From NCBI GenBank assembly GCA_001313065.1, contig BBFD01000062.1:1-15936 (forward strand): DNA of 15,936 nt, given 5' to 3'. Made by a program: the position numbers and the translations under genes. Under the pieces are notes generated by a model that saw only the letters and a list, made by a program, of their open reading frames with translations, searched no databases and had not been told where the DNA came from. The stretch is from Silvimonas sp. JCM 19000 (lineage in GTDB: Bacteria > Pseudomonadota > Gammaproteobacteria > Burkholderiales > Chitinibacteraceae). Shown piece after piece: positions 1 to 8,071 of this stretch. How positions within the stretch are numbered: the stretch's first letter is position 1; every line of letters begins with the position of its first letter.

Positions 1-44
1 GGCGGCGCCAGAAACGAAAGCGCGGCTTATCTGCTAGCCCGCCC

Positions 45-1495
45 TTATTTCAGCCGGTTCAACACGATCCGTGCATGATCAACCGTTTCCGACGCCCCCA
101 ATCCGATCCCCGCCGCATAGCTTTGCAGCCACTGATCCGCTGCCGCTCCATGCAGAAAGACCCCGAACTGTGTCGCCTCCAATGCCGACAAGCCCTGCGC
201 GATGAGCGCTGCGATCATCCCACCCAGCACATCGCCTTGCCCGGCCGAGGCCAGTGCCGCATTGCCCGACTGGTTGATGCTCACCTTTTCGCCATCGCTA
301 ACTACCGTTCCCGATCCTTTGACCAAGGCAATCACGTTTAAACGCTGCGCAAGTTCGCGCACCGCGGAGAGGCGCTGTGCCTGTACAGCGGAGGTCTCGA
401 TATTCAACAAGCGGGCCGCCTCAGCGGGATGGGGGGTAATGACAGTATCGCCACGCCGCGCCTTGCATAGCGCGAACAGTTCGGGATGCGTAGCCAGTAG
501 ATTCAGCGCGTCGGCGTCCAGGACCAAGGGTTCGGGTCGTGCTAGCAGCGTGGTCAGCATATGCACGGCCGTCTCGTCGCGCCCCAATCCTGGCCCGACT
601 AACCACACGTCGTGCGCTTGCTGGATGGTTTGCAGCGCATCGGCAAGCATTAATTCGGGCATCAAGGGTCGTAAGCGCTGGCCGCCGCTAACATGCCAAT
701 ACGCACTTTGCCCGCACCCAGACGCAGTGCAGCGCGTCCGGCGAGGATAGCCGCGCCGGCCATGCCGGCAGCGCCCCCCACAACGCCGACCGTCCCGAAG
801 GTACCTTTATTGGATTCCTGCATGCGGCGCATTTGCGCGGGCAGGCGCGTGGTTGAATACAGCGAGGTGGAGGCGGGCGGGTAGGCCGCTGCCGGTAAAT
901 CCAGCTCGAACAGAATGACTTCGCCAGCGGCGTCCTGACCGTGGGCCGTATGCAAACCCGGTTTGTCGCCGATAAAGGTCAGTGTGTGGTCAGCGGCCAA
1001 CGCGCAGCCGTGGATTTGGCCACTGTCCGCATCAAGGCCGCTTGGGATATCCAGTGCCACCACGTTCAGCCGGCGTGATTGATGTCTTTAAAAAACCTGC
1101 GCGACGGCGTCGGGCACGGGGCGATTCAGGCCTATGCCAAATACCGCGTCGATCACCAGCGTGGTGTCCGCTGGCAAGCCGGCGATCCGTTCTGGCCCCA
1201 GTTCCAGCCATAACCTGCGAGCCTGACTGGCGTCCGCCGCCAGGTCGCCCACGTGCAATACCGGCCAGACGTGCACGGTGAAGCCTGCAATATATAAGTG
1301 GCGCGCGCAGACATAGCCGTCGCCGCCGTTATTGCCTGGCCCAACCAGAACCGTAATCACGCTGGAGCGCGGGTAGTGTCCGCCGATCCAACGTGCGGCG
1401 GCGGTGCCGGCGCGCTCCATCAGCGGGAGACCGGAGGCGAGTTGCTGGTTTTCTATCTTTTGCAGTTCGGCGCGGGTGTAAAGCGGATGGGTCAT
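45..1495 (-). CDS. nnr: Bifunctional NAD(P)H-hydrate epimerase / ADP-dependent dehydratase (frame-broken as sequenced)
   Basis: Repairs damaged nicotinamide cofactors: the N-terminal YjeF_N-type domain epimerises R/S NAD(P)HX and the C-terminal ribokinase-like domain dehydrates S-NAD(P)HX using ADP. Seen: N-terminal half with [10 protein letters not shown] and VIDAVFGIG, then [13 protein letters not shown]-terminal half with [22 protein letters not shown] and the [16 protein letters not shown] phosphate loop. The start at 1495 ([16 protein letters not shown]) overlaps the PilZ stop as ATGA, suggesting translational coupling. As given it is broken three times: a six-base A run at 1090-1095 (five needed to read VFKDINHAG), one base missing near 1071 (restores GLNVVALD), and one missing near 663 (restores DPLMPELM). 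The first two compensate, leaving an in-frame stop. With all three repaired it is full length, so I read it as one intact gene with sequence errors. Confidence 0.9.
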
Positions 1496-1887
1496 GGCTG
1501 GCGTCCCAGACGTTGACGTTGTACCCGGAAAATCCAGGTCTGGATCAGGCGCTCGGTTTGCGGCGGCAGATCGATAAAGCGGCAACCCACACGCCAGTCG
1601 CCACGTGGTAGCGGGGTCAGTTGGCAAACTTGCAAGTCAACATAGATCTCCCCGGCACTGGGCAGCGTGATGCGGCAATGATTCAACACATCGGTAGTGG
1701 CGGGTAGCTCGGCATCTGCGCTCAGCGCCAGGCCTGCAACGCTCAGGTTCATCAGCGGCAACGGTTGATCTCCGCCGGACGGCCCAGGCCAATAGCAACA
1801 GATGGCCTGCGCGGGGTCTATGTCGAGCCGAAAGGCATCGCGCTGTCCGGCTTCTATCATCGGCATATCCGTCGCGGTGGGTATCAT
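1492..1887 (-). CDS. PilZ domain protein, probable c-di-GMP receptor
   Basis: 131 residues, essentially one PilZ domain. Seen: the RxxxR arm (R16-DAF-R20) near the N-terminus and the second c-di-GMP contact NxSxxG (NLSVAG, about residues 47-52), followed by beta-rich sequence ending in a C-terminal helix (QTERLIQTWIFRV). In known PilZ proteins these two motifs wrap around c-di-GMP, and the domain acts as an effector in motility, adhesion or pilus control; the target here is unknown. No membrane segment or second domain is seen. The start ATG at 1885-1887 has GGGAG six bases upstream. It lies 14 nt after the nucleotidyltransferase-like gene and overlaps nnr by four bases, so the three are probably cotranscribed. 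The frame is intact. Confidence 0.85.
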   Translation of the reverse strand: MIPTATDMPMIEAGQRDAFRLDIDPAQAICCYWPGPSGGDQPLPLMNLSVAGLALSADAELPATTDVLNHCRITLPSAGEIYVDLQVCQLTPLPRGDWRVGCRFIDLPPQTERLIQTWIFRVQRQRLGRQP

Positions 1888-1901
1888 CCGCCACTCCCTG
1901 T

Positions 1902-2520
1902 TCAGTAGGCGGCGCTGGGGCTCAGGCCGGTTAAATTAGCGGATTGCAGCGCCTCCACTTCTTCCACCCGCGCGCGTTCTTCTTTGCGTTGCGTCTGGCG
2001 TTCAGCGGTGCGTGGGCGCACATGCAATTTGATCTGGGTGTCGTCATACCAGAAGGCAATCGAAGGCCAGGAGGCATGCCGGTGCGTCGGTGGTGGCTCC
2101 AGATGCTGGTAATCAATTTTGTGGTTCAGCAAAAAAAGATTTCCACGCTTTTCGGGTCATCCAGATAGATCAGCAGGTTGATATCCGAATGCGGGCCAGC
2201 CACGCCTGAGAGCACGGAGCCGGTAAGGTAAGGTGTGAACTGGTTCAGCAGGCGCATCATATTGATGGCCTTGCCACGCAGCGCATGCAGGCTGTCGATG
2301 TGTTGCGGTTGATAGATCGCCCGATAGCTTTCCAGCGCGGCTTCGATCTCTTGATTGGAGGGCAATACGCGTGCGTCCGAGCTGCCAAGGTTGCGCGCCG
2401 CTTTTTTCTTGGCCAATGCAAAGTCGTGCAGATGATCTTCTGCGATCAGCCGGGCGGCTGATGTGCAATCTCTGCACGCAGGTTCAAGGAATGTCGATCA
2501 GCCGTGAATGGCTTGCCCAT
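1902..2520 (-). CDS. Nucleotidyltransferase-fold protein of unknown substrate (frame-broken as sequenced)
   Basis: About 205 residues after repair. The N-terminal segment (RAEIAH, AARLIAEDHLHDFALAKKKA) resembles a conserved helical region I associate with betaproteobacterial proteins of this type. The middle holds GSVLSGVAGPHSDINLLIY, the GSxxxG...SDIxL signature of minimal nucleotidyltransferases, followed by a beta strand with DDTQIKLHVRP. The C-terminus is charged and helical. In this fold the two acidic residues of the SDI(D/N) strand bind metal; here the second position is Asn, so activity may be altered or absent. Two breaks: one base missing near 2459, and a seven-base A run at 2131-2137 where five (or eight) restores EIFLLNHKIDYQH. 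Start 2520 is preceded by GGAGAG at good spacing. The same frame stays open upstream to about 2600 without an ATG, so an earlier start is possible if another indel exists. Confidence 0.65.
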
Positions 2521-2545
2521 GATGGAACTCTCCGTGACTACCCAG

Positions 2546-2602
2546 TTAGCGCCGTGCCGTGGCGGCGTGGCGCGAGCCAATGCTAACGCGTGTTCGTGTC
2601 AT
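2546..2602 (-). CDS. Possible 18-codon leader ORF with a perfect Shine-Dalgarno
   Basis: ATG at 2602-2600, TAA at 2548-2546, encoding MTRTRVSIGSRHAATARR, a short basic peptide I do not recognise. The reason to list it is its ribosome site: AAGGAGGT (minus strand, 2612-2605), fully complementary to the 16S tail and the strongest in the window, although the gap to the ATG is only two bases. It could be a leader peptide. It could also be the true N-terminus of the nucleotidyltransferase gene, since that frame is open from about 2600 to 2520 and a single indel, common in this sequence, would join them. It could also be chance. Confidence 0.3.
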   Translation of the reverse strand: MTRTRVSIGSRHAATARR

Positions 2603-2676
2603 ACACCTCCTTACGTGCCGGGTAGCACCCTGCAATGGATGCTACCCGATTACGCCGCTGGCACAAAATCCGTAAT
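2600..2676 (-). promoter_or_regulatory. Candidate structured RNA leader ending in a strong ribosome site
   Basis: Read on the minus strand: ATTACG (2676-2671) can pair with CGTAAT (2654-2649). GGGTAGCA (2647-2640) pairs perfectly with TGCTACCC (2627-2620) around a 12-nt loop. GTGCC (2664-2660), in the first loop, can pair with GGCAC (2619-2615) as a pseudoknot directly before AAGGAGGT (2612-2605). TTACG of the first arm can alternatively pair with CGTAA at 2615-2611, reaching the edge of the Shine-Dalgarno. Mutually exclusive pairings next to a ribosome site are typical of translational switches, but I match no known class and made no energy calculation. Confidence 0.3.
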
Positions 2677-2712
2677 GCGCTGACAACCGGTAGGCAGTAG
2701 CAGTAAGCTGCC

Positions 2713-5028
2713 TTAGAACAACAAATCCTTGATTTCATCCAGCGGTTGCGTGGCGGCGGTGCCGCTGCCCAGGCCGAGTTCGGGATTGGTCTGGGTCCAT
2801 TCGCTATAAAAAATACTCTGTCCGATCACCGCGCTCGGTTTGCATGGTTTGCGCCACCACGCCTTCGGGCACTGGATATTGTTTTTTTCTGGCAGCCCAT
2901 CGAGCGCGGTTGCCATAAAGTTAATCCATATCGGCAATGCCGCCGCGCCGCCGGTTTCGGATCCGCCCAAAGAACGCGGCTGGTCAAAGCCCACCCATGC
3001 CACGGCAACCAGGTCGGGCGTATATCCGGCGAACCACGCATCGCGCGTATCGTTGGTGGTGCCGGTTTTACCGGCCAGATCACGCCGACCCAATACGCGT
3101 GATTTAGAGCCGGTGCCGAATCGCATTACGTCCTGCATCATGCTGGTCATCACAAAGGCATTGCGCGCATCAAGTGTGCGTTTTGCATTTTCGCCCGCTA
3201 CTTCAGCCGCCATTTGCGCCACGATTTTGCCGCGGCTATCGGTAATCCGTTGTACATACCATGAATAAACGCGGTAGCCGGTATTGGCAAAAAAAACTGA
3301 ATAGCCTTCCGCCATTTGCGCGGCCGTGACGCTGCCCGCACCCAGTGCCATGGTCAGATAAGCGGGATTCTGTTTGGGCGTAAAACCGAAACGCGTATCA
3401 AATTGCTGTGCATATTGTGGCGTTATCGATTGCAGGATACGGATCGATACAAGGTTTTTTGGAATGCGTTAATGCATTGCGCACCGTCATCATTCCTTCG
3501 TATTTTCCGTCGTAGTTTTTCGGTTCCCATTTCTGACCGCCCACTTGATCGGGGTCGATCACGATCGGCGCATCATTAATCAATGTGGCTGGTGTAACGC
3601 CTTTTTTTCCAATGCGGCTGAATACACAAACGGTTTAAAACTGGAGCCGGGCTGGCGCCATGCTGGGTGACATGATTAAAACTGCTGCGATTAAAATCGA
3701 AGCCGCCGACCAATGCACGCACCGCACCATTTTGCGGATCCAGCGCCACGAGCGCGCCTTCCACCTGCGGCATTTGCGATAACTGCCAGCCTTTGTCGCT
3801 CCGGCGTACCCGGATAATGGCGCCGGGACGGATGCGGGCGGTGGGCGCGGCCTTGTCGCTGAGCGCAAAGCGCGCGGCCTTGAGGGCGTCTGGGCCGAGC
3901 GTAATGGCTTCGCCGCCCTTAAGTGTGGCTTGCACATTTTGTAGGGATGCGCGAGTTACCACAGCCGCCAGTAAATCATCTGCATCTTTGATGTCGGCCA
4001 TGGCATCATCAAGCCCTTCCTCACTGCCGGGCTTGAAGAGTTCAGGATCGATAAAGCCTTCGGGTCCGCGATAACCGTGGCGCTGGTCGTAATCCAACAA
4101 GCCCTTTCTGAGAGAGACATATGCGGCTGTCTGGTCCTTGCTGTCGAGTGTCGTGTAAACCTTGAATCCTGACGTGTACGCGGCATCCTTGTAGCGGTCA
4201 TACATCATCTGGCGGACGGACTCAGCAAGATATTCGGCGTGAACGGCGAAATCCTGGGTGGCTCGATGCAGTTGTAGCGGCGCTTGTAATGCCTGTTGAT
4301 ATTGGGCGTCGCTGATAAAACGCAGTTCGTGCATACGGCGCAACACATATTGCTGGCGCAAGGTGGCACGTTTGAGATTGGCAATCGGGTTATAGGCGGA
4401 CGGCGCTTTGGGCAGGCCGGCCAGCATGGCGGCTTCGGCCACCGAAATCTGTTTCAGATCTTTACCAAAATAAGTCTGCGCCGCCGAAGCAAAACCATAG
4501 GCGCGCTGGCCCAGATAAATCTGGTTAAGGTAAAGCTCCAGAATCTGGTCTTTGGAAAGGTTGTGCTCGATCTTGAATGAGAGCAAAGCCTCATTGAATT
4601 TGCGGGTAAATGTTTTTTTCGTTTGTGAGATAAAAATTACGCGCAACTTGCATGGTGATGGTGCTGGCGCCCGATTGCACATGGCCGGGTACCACATTAC
4701 CGGCCATTGCGCGCAGCACACCGAGGTAATCAATGCCTCCATGCTGATAAAAACGTTCATCTTCGGCCGCCAGCAAGGCTTGTTTCATGACCGCTGGTAC
4801 CTGATCAATGGGCATGAAAGCACGGCGCTCTTCACCGAATTCTCCGATTAATATCTCGTCTGCGGTATAGACGCGCAGCGGGATTTTAGGACGGTAATCA
4901 GTCAGGGCGTCGAGTGGCGGTAATCTGGGGTAGGTCAGAAGAACGGCAAAAAAGAGCCAGACCGACGGCAAAAAAATAAACAGGCCGCCAAAGATGCCGA
5001 GAACAATAAGCAGTATTCGTTTGGTCAT
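2713..5028 (-). CDS. ponA: Penicillin-binding protein 1A, bifunctional transglycosylase/transpeptidase (frame-broken as sequenced)
   Basis: Polymerises and crosslinks peptidoglycan in the periplasm, anchored in the inner membrane. In order: N-terminal membrane segment (residues about 5-30), GT51 transglycosylase with the catalytic region AAEDERFYQHGGID and SGASTITMQVARNFYLT, helical ILELYLNQIYLG, an OB-like insert, then the transpeptidase with SSFK (SxxK), SKN (SxN) and GKTGTTND (KTG). About 768-770 residues after repair, normal for the family. Breaks: T run 4613-4619 (restores NEKTFTRKF), a missing base near 3662 (restores TQAWRQPGSSFKP), T run 3602-3608, T run 3455-3460 (splits the SxN motif), T run 2882-2888 and A run 2808-2813. 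The eight-base run at 3289-3296 adds one Phe (YSVFFAN; family YSVFAN). The start at 5028 has no clear Shine-Dalgarno. It is divergent from pilM, as in many relatives. All catalytic motifs survive, so a functional gene is expected. Confidence 0.93.
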
Positions 5029-5203
5029 TTGCGGTTTTAGTAATCGTTATATTTAGTGAAATTGGCGCAATCAGAGCGTGTTGCAAAAAATAATCTGATT
5101 TAACGCGCAATCCTTTACAGATTGTTATATGGCTTGCTAGGATTTTTTTGCGTATCTTGACAGAAAACTATCCTACTTTCCTGTTTTTTTTAAAAGGAAA
5201 TCT
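5029..5203. promoter_or_regulatory. AT-rich divergent promoter region between ponA and pilM
   Basis: 175 bases, clearly more AT-rich than the genes around them. For pilM (plus), TTTACA at 5114-5119 with TAGGAT at 5138-5143, 18 bases apart, is a fair sigma-70 pair. A consensus TTGACA at 5157-5162 lacks a -10 at proper spacing. For ponA (minus), TATAAC (plus coordinates 5046-5051) lies about 18 bases upstream of the start, with only a poor -35. pilM has AAGGA at 5194-5198, five bases before GTG 5204. The T runs at 5144-5150 and 5184-5191 may be over-long, like those in the genes. Confidence 0.45.
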
Positions 5204-6282
5204 GTGTTGAAGCTCGACTTTCTCAAACCCAAGGCGCCGCCGCTGATCGGTGTGGATATCAGTTCCTCGGCCGTCAAGATGGTCGAACTGGGCCAGACCG
5301 GGCGCAACTTCAGCCTCGAGCGCTATGCGATCGAGCCGTTGCCCAAGGATGCTGTCTCTGACGGCAATATCGCCAATATGGACGCAGTGGCCGAGGCCGT
5401 GCGTCGCGCCTGGCGACAGATGGGCACGCGTCTCAAGACCGTGTCGATCGCATTGCCGGCTGCCGCAGTCATTACCAAAAAAAGATTCTGGTGCCCAGCG
5501 GCTTGTCCGAACGCGAGCTGGAGGGCCAGGTTGAGACTGAAGCCAACCAGTACATTCCGTTTCCGCTGGACGAAGTCAACCTGGATTTCCAGGTGCTCGG
5601 CCCGGCGCCCAATGTGCCCACCGAAGAAGAAGTCCTCATCGCTGCTGCCCGTAAAGAGAAAGTGGACGAGCGCGTTGCCGCGATCGAATCCGCCGGTCTC
5701 AAGGCCGTGGTGGTCGATGTTGAATCGTATGCCACCCAGGCCGCTTTTGAATTGATGCGCCCGCAGTTGCCCAATAACGGTGATGGCCAGATTGTGGCCG
5801 TGGTCGACATTGGCGCCACCGCAATGCATATGAATATCTTCCGCGATGGCCAGTCGATCTACAGTCGCGATCAGGCCTACGCGGGCAACCAGTTGACTCA
5901 GGAAATCCAGCGCAAGTTCAACTTGCCCTCGGACGAGGCCGAGGCCGCCAAGAAAACCGGTGGTCTGCCCGAGAACTACGAACCCGAAGTGTTGCAGCCG
6001 TATATGGACACGATGGCGCTCGAAATCTCGCGCTCCTTGCAGTTCTTTTATACGTCGAGCAACTACAACTCGGTCGACCATATCCTGCTGGCGGGCGGCG
6101 GTAGCGCCATCCACGGGCTGGACGACGCGGTGGCCAGCCGTACCCAGGTCACCAGCACCATGCGCGCCAACCCGTTCTACGGCATGGCCACCGGCAAGGT
6201 GCGCGGAAAACAAATCCAGCTTGATGCTCCTTCTTTACTGATCGCATGTGGCCTCGCCATGCGGAGGTTTGACCCGTCATGA
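5204..6282 (+). CDS. pilM: Type IV pilus assembly protein PilM (frame-broken as sequenced)
   Basis: Cytoplasmic actin-like ATPase-fold protein that binds the N-terminal tail of PilN and links the inner-membrane alignment complex to the pilus motor. Seen: GVDISSSAVKMVEL (phosphate-1-like strand, residues about 17-30), then after the break SERELEGQVETEANQYIPF, the nucleotide-binding VAVVDIGATAMHMNIF, the SRDQAYAGNQLTQEI segment, and VDHILLAGGGSAIHGLDD near the C-terminus. About 358 residues after repair, as expected. A seven-base A run at 5477-5483 breaks the frame; five gives VITKKILVPSGL. The start is GTG 5204 (or TTG 5207) behind AAGGA. The stop TGA overlaps the pilN ATG by four bases (ATGA), so translation is probably coupled. 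Confidence 0.95.
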
Positions 6283-6872
6283 TCCGCATAAACCTTTTAC
6301 CGCACCGGGAACAGGCGCGGTTGGCACGGCATCGCCGTTATCTGGCGATGCTGGCTGCGGCCTTTATCGCCGGCACGGTGGTGGTGGCGCTTGGCTATCT
6401 GTATTACGACGGCCGCATTACCACCCAGAACGAACGCAATAACTTCCTGAAAGCCGAGAACGACAAGTTGCAGCAACAGATTCTTGAGATCGAAAAGCTC
6501 AAGACCGAGAAGCAACAATTGCTGGATCGCAAAAAAGGTGGTTGAACGCCTGCAGGCCAACCGTGCCGAGGACGTCAAGGTGCTGGACCAGCTGACCCGG
6601 CAGACGCCGGAAGGCGTGTACCTGAAAAGCATCAAGCAGACCGATGCCTTGCTGGTGCTCAACGGTTACGCGCAATCCAACGCGCGCGTTTCTACCTTGA
6701 TGCGCAATCTGGCTGATTCGCCGGTATTTGAACAACCGCTGCTGATCGAAGTAAAAGCCGCCACGGTAGCACGCAACGCCTGTCCGAATTCACGCTCAAC
6801 GTGCAGATCACTCGCGCGGTGGAAGATGCATCGGGCCCGGCTGCGGCCAAGAAACCGGGAGCACCGCAATGA
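6279..6872 (+). CDS. pilN: Type IV pilus assembly protein PilN (frame-broken as sequenced)
   Basis: Inner-membrane bitopic protein of the PilMNOP alignment complex. The N-terminal INLLPHRE motif is the known docking peptide for PilM. A membrane segment (about residues 22-43), a coiled coil rich in Lys, Gln and Glu (about 48-80), and a periplasmic ferredoxin-like domain (GVYLKSIKQ ... LVLNGYAQSN ... SEFTLNVQI) follow. About 197 residues. Two breaks: the six-base A run at 6531-6536 (five gives DRKKVVERL) and a missing base near 6767-6771 (restores a QRLSEFTLNV C-terminus). They cancel in length but leave the middle and end in different frames. ATGA overlaps join it to pilM upstream and pilO downstream. 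Confidence 0.94.
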
Positions 6873-7498
6873 CGATGGATGAACTGCGTAATCTGGACCC
6901 CAAAGACATGGGCAACTGGCCGTTGCCGGTGCAGATGTCTTTGCTGGCCATCGTGTTTGCGCTGGTGATCGCGGGTGGGTATTTCTATCTGTGGAGTGAT
7001 CAGATGGATGCGCTCACCTCGGGCGAGGCGCAAGAAGCTCAGCTCAAGACGGAATATCTTGAGAAAGAAAAGAACGCGATCAACCTGGACGCCTACAAGC
7101 AGCAGCTGGAAGAAATCCGTCACTCATTTGATTCGCTGCTGCGTCAGCTGCCGAATAAATCCGAGATGGAAACGCTGTTGACCGAGATCAACCAGGCTGG
7201 TGTGGGCCGTGGTCTGCAGTTTGAGCTGTTCAAGCCCAATGCCGAGACCAAGACCGCTGAATTTGCCGAGATGCCGATCGACATCAAGATTGATGGCAAG
7301 TATCACGATCTGGCGGCGTTTGTGAGCGATGTGGCGCAACTGTCGCGCATTGTGACGCTGACCAATATCGAGATTACCGTGCCGAAGTCGCCCGATCAGT
7401 TGACCATGGCCGCTGTGGTCAAGACCTATCGCGCACTGGATGATGCTGAGGCGCAGGCCGTGCATCAGGCTGAAATCGACGCGAAGAAGAAGAAGTGA
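6869..7498 (+). CDS. pilO: Type IV pilus assembly protein PilO
   Basis: 209 residues, frame intact. Partner of PilN: both are bitopic, heterodimerise through periplasmic coiled coils and ferredoxin-like folds, and position PilP and the secretin. Seen: a short cytoplasmic tail, a membrane segment (about residues 21-42, LLAIVFALVIAGGYFYLW), a coiled coil (about 48-98), then a periplasmic domain with QFELFKPN, IDIKIDGKYHDLAAFVSDVAQL and IVTLTNIEI typical of PilO. It ends in a run of lysines. ATG 6869 overlaps the pilN stop. The pilP ATG lies five bases after its TGA. Confidence 0.96.
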   Translation: MTMDELRNLDPKDMGNWPLPVQMSLLAIVFALVIAGGYFYLWSDQMDALTSGEAQEAQLKTEYLEKEKNAINLDAYKQQLEEIRHSFDSLLRQLPNKSEMETLLTEINQAGVGRGLQFELFKPNAETKTAEFAEMPIDIKIDGKYHDLAAFVSDVAQLSRIVTLTNIEITVPKSPDQLTMAAVVKTYRALDDAEAQAVHQAEIDAKKKK

Positions 7499-7503
7499 GA
7501 CCC

Positions 7504-8071
7504 ATGCCCATGAACTCTATATGCAGCGTCGCACTGAACCGCACCGTGGTGTCGCGCGGCCTGGCACTCACCCTGCTGGCGCTGACGCTGGCCGCGTGTG
7601 GTGACGGCAACGACGATCTTCGGGCGTGGATGGCGCAAAGCAAGGAAGGCCTGCGCGGCAAGGTAGAACCGTTGCCCGAGGCGCGCCAGTACACGCCGTT
7701 TACCTACAATGCATTTGACGTATCCGATCCGTATAACCCGCACAAGATGGATGTCGCGCGCAAAGCGGGCGGCGGCGTCGCAGCACCGGATACCAATCGC
7801 CCCAAAGAAGCACTGGAAAACTACGATCTCGAAAAGCTGGTCTTCGTCGGCACGCTGCAACAAGGCAAGACCGTGCAGGCATTGATACGCGCGCCGGATG
7901 GCAATCTGTACCGGATCAAGGTCGGCAATTACATGGGTCAGAACTTCGGCAAGGTGCTCGTCGTATCTGATACCGAAGTCAAACTCAAAGAAATCGTCGA
8001 AGACAGCGGCGGGGATTGGGTGGAGCGTGATACTTCGCTTCCCCTGCAAGAAGCGGAGCAGAAAAAAATGA
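7504..8071 (+). CDS. pilP: Type IV pilus assembly lipoprotein PilP (stop codon lost by one extra A as sequenced)
   Basis: Lipoprotein that bridges PilN/PilO to the PilQ secretin. Seen: a signal peptide with lipobox LAAC (Cys32 counting from the ATG at 7504; ATG 7510 is also possible), a disordered linker, and the beta-sandwich HR domain (LEKLVFVGTLQQGKTVQALI ... VGNYMGQNFGKV ... VKLKEIVEDSGGDWVER). The family normally ends shortly after this. Here QEAEQ is followed by seven A (8062-8068) so the frame runs on into PilQ; six A gives QEAEQKK and a TGA at 8069-8071 that overlaps the pilQ ATG as ATGA, like the other junctions of the operon. About 188 residues after repair. Confidence 0.94.

Larger units (their letters stand above)
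2521..2712. other. Gene-free leader between ponA and the nucleotidyltransferase gene
   Basis: 192 bases between two minus-strand genes. On the minus strand they hold, in order: an ATTACG/CGTAAT pairing, an 8-bp hairpin, a GGCAC able to pair back into the first loop, a perfect AAGGAGGT, and an 18-codon ORF. There is no T-tract after the hairpin, so it is not a classical terminator for ponA. I see no convincing sigma-70 promoter. Confidence 0.5.

Noticed and set aside
2620..2647. The 8-bp hairpin downstream of ponA as its terminator
   Set aside because: No T-tract follows it on the minus strand; it is followed instead by a strong ribosome site.
2713..5028. ponA as a decayed pseudogene split into several pieces
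   Set aside because: Every catalytic motif is present and each break is repaired by trimming an A/T run or adding one base; genes on all sides show the same fault, so error is far more likely.
5157..5162. Consensus TTGACA as the pilM -35
   Set aside because: No acceptable -10 lies 16-18 bases downstream; the TTTACA/TAGGAT pair upstream is better spaced.
5323..6213. Long minus-strand ORF (296 codons) opposite pilM
   Set aside because: Mirror frame of a GC-rich conserved gene; the plus-strand PilM reading has clear motifs.
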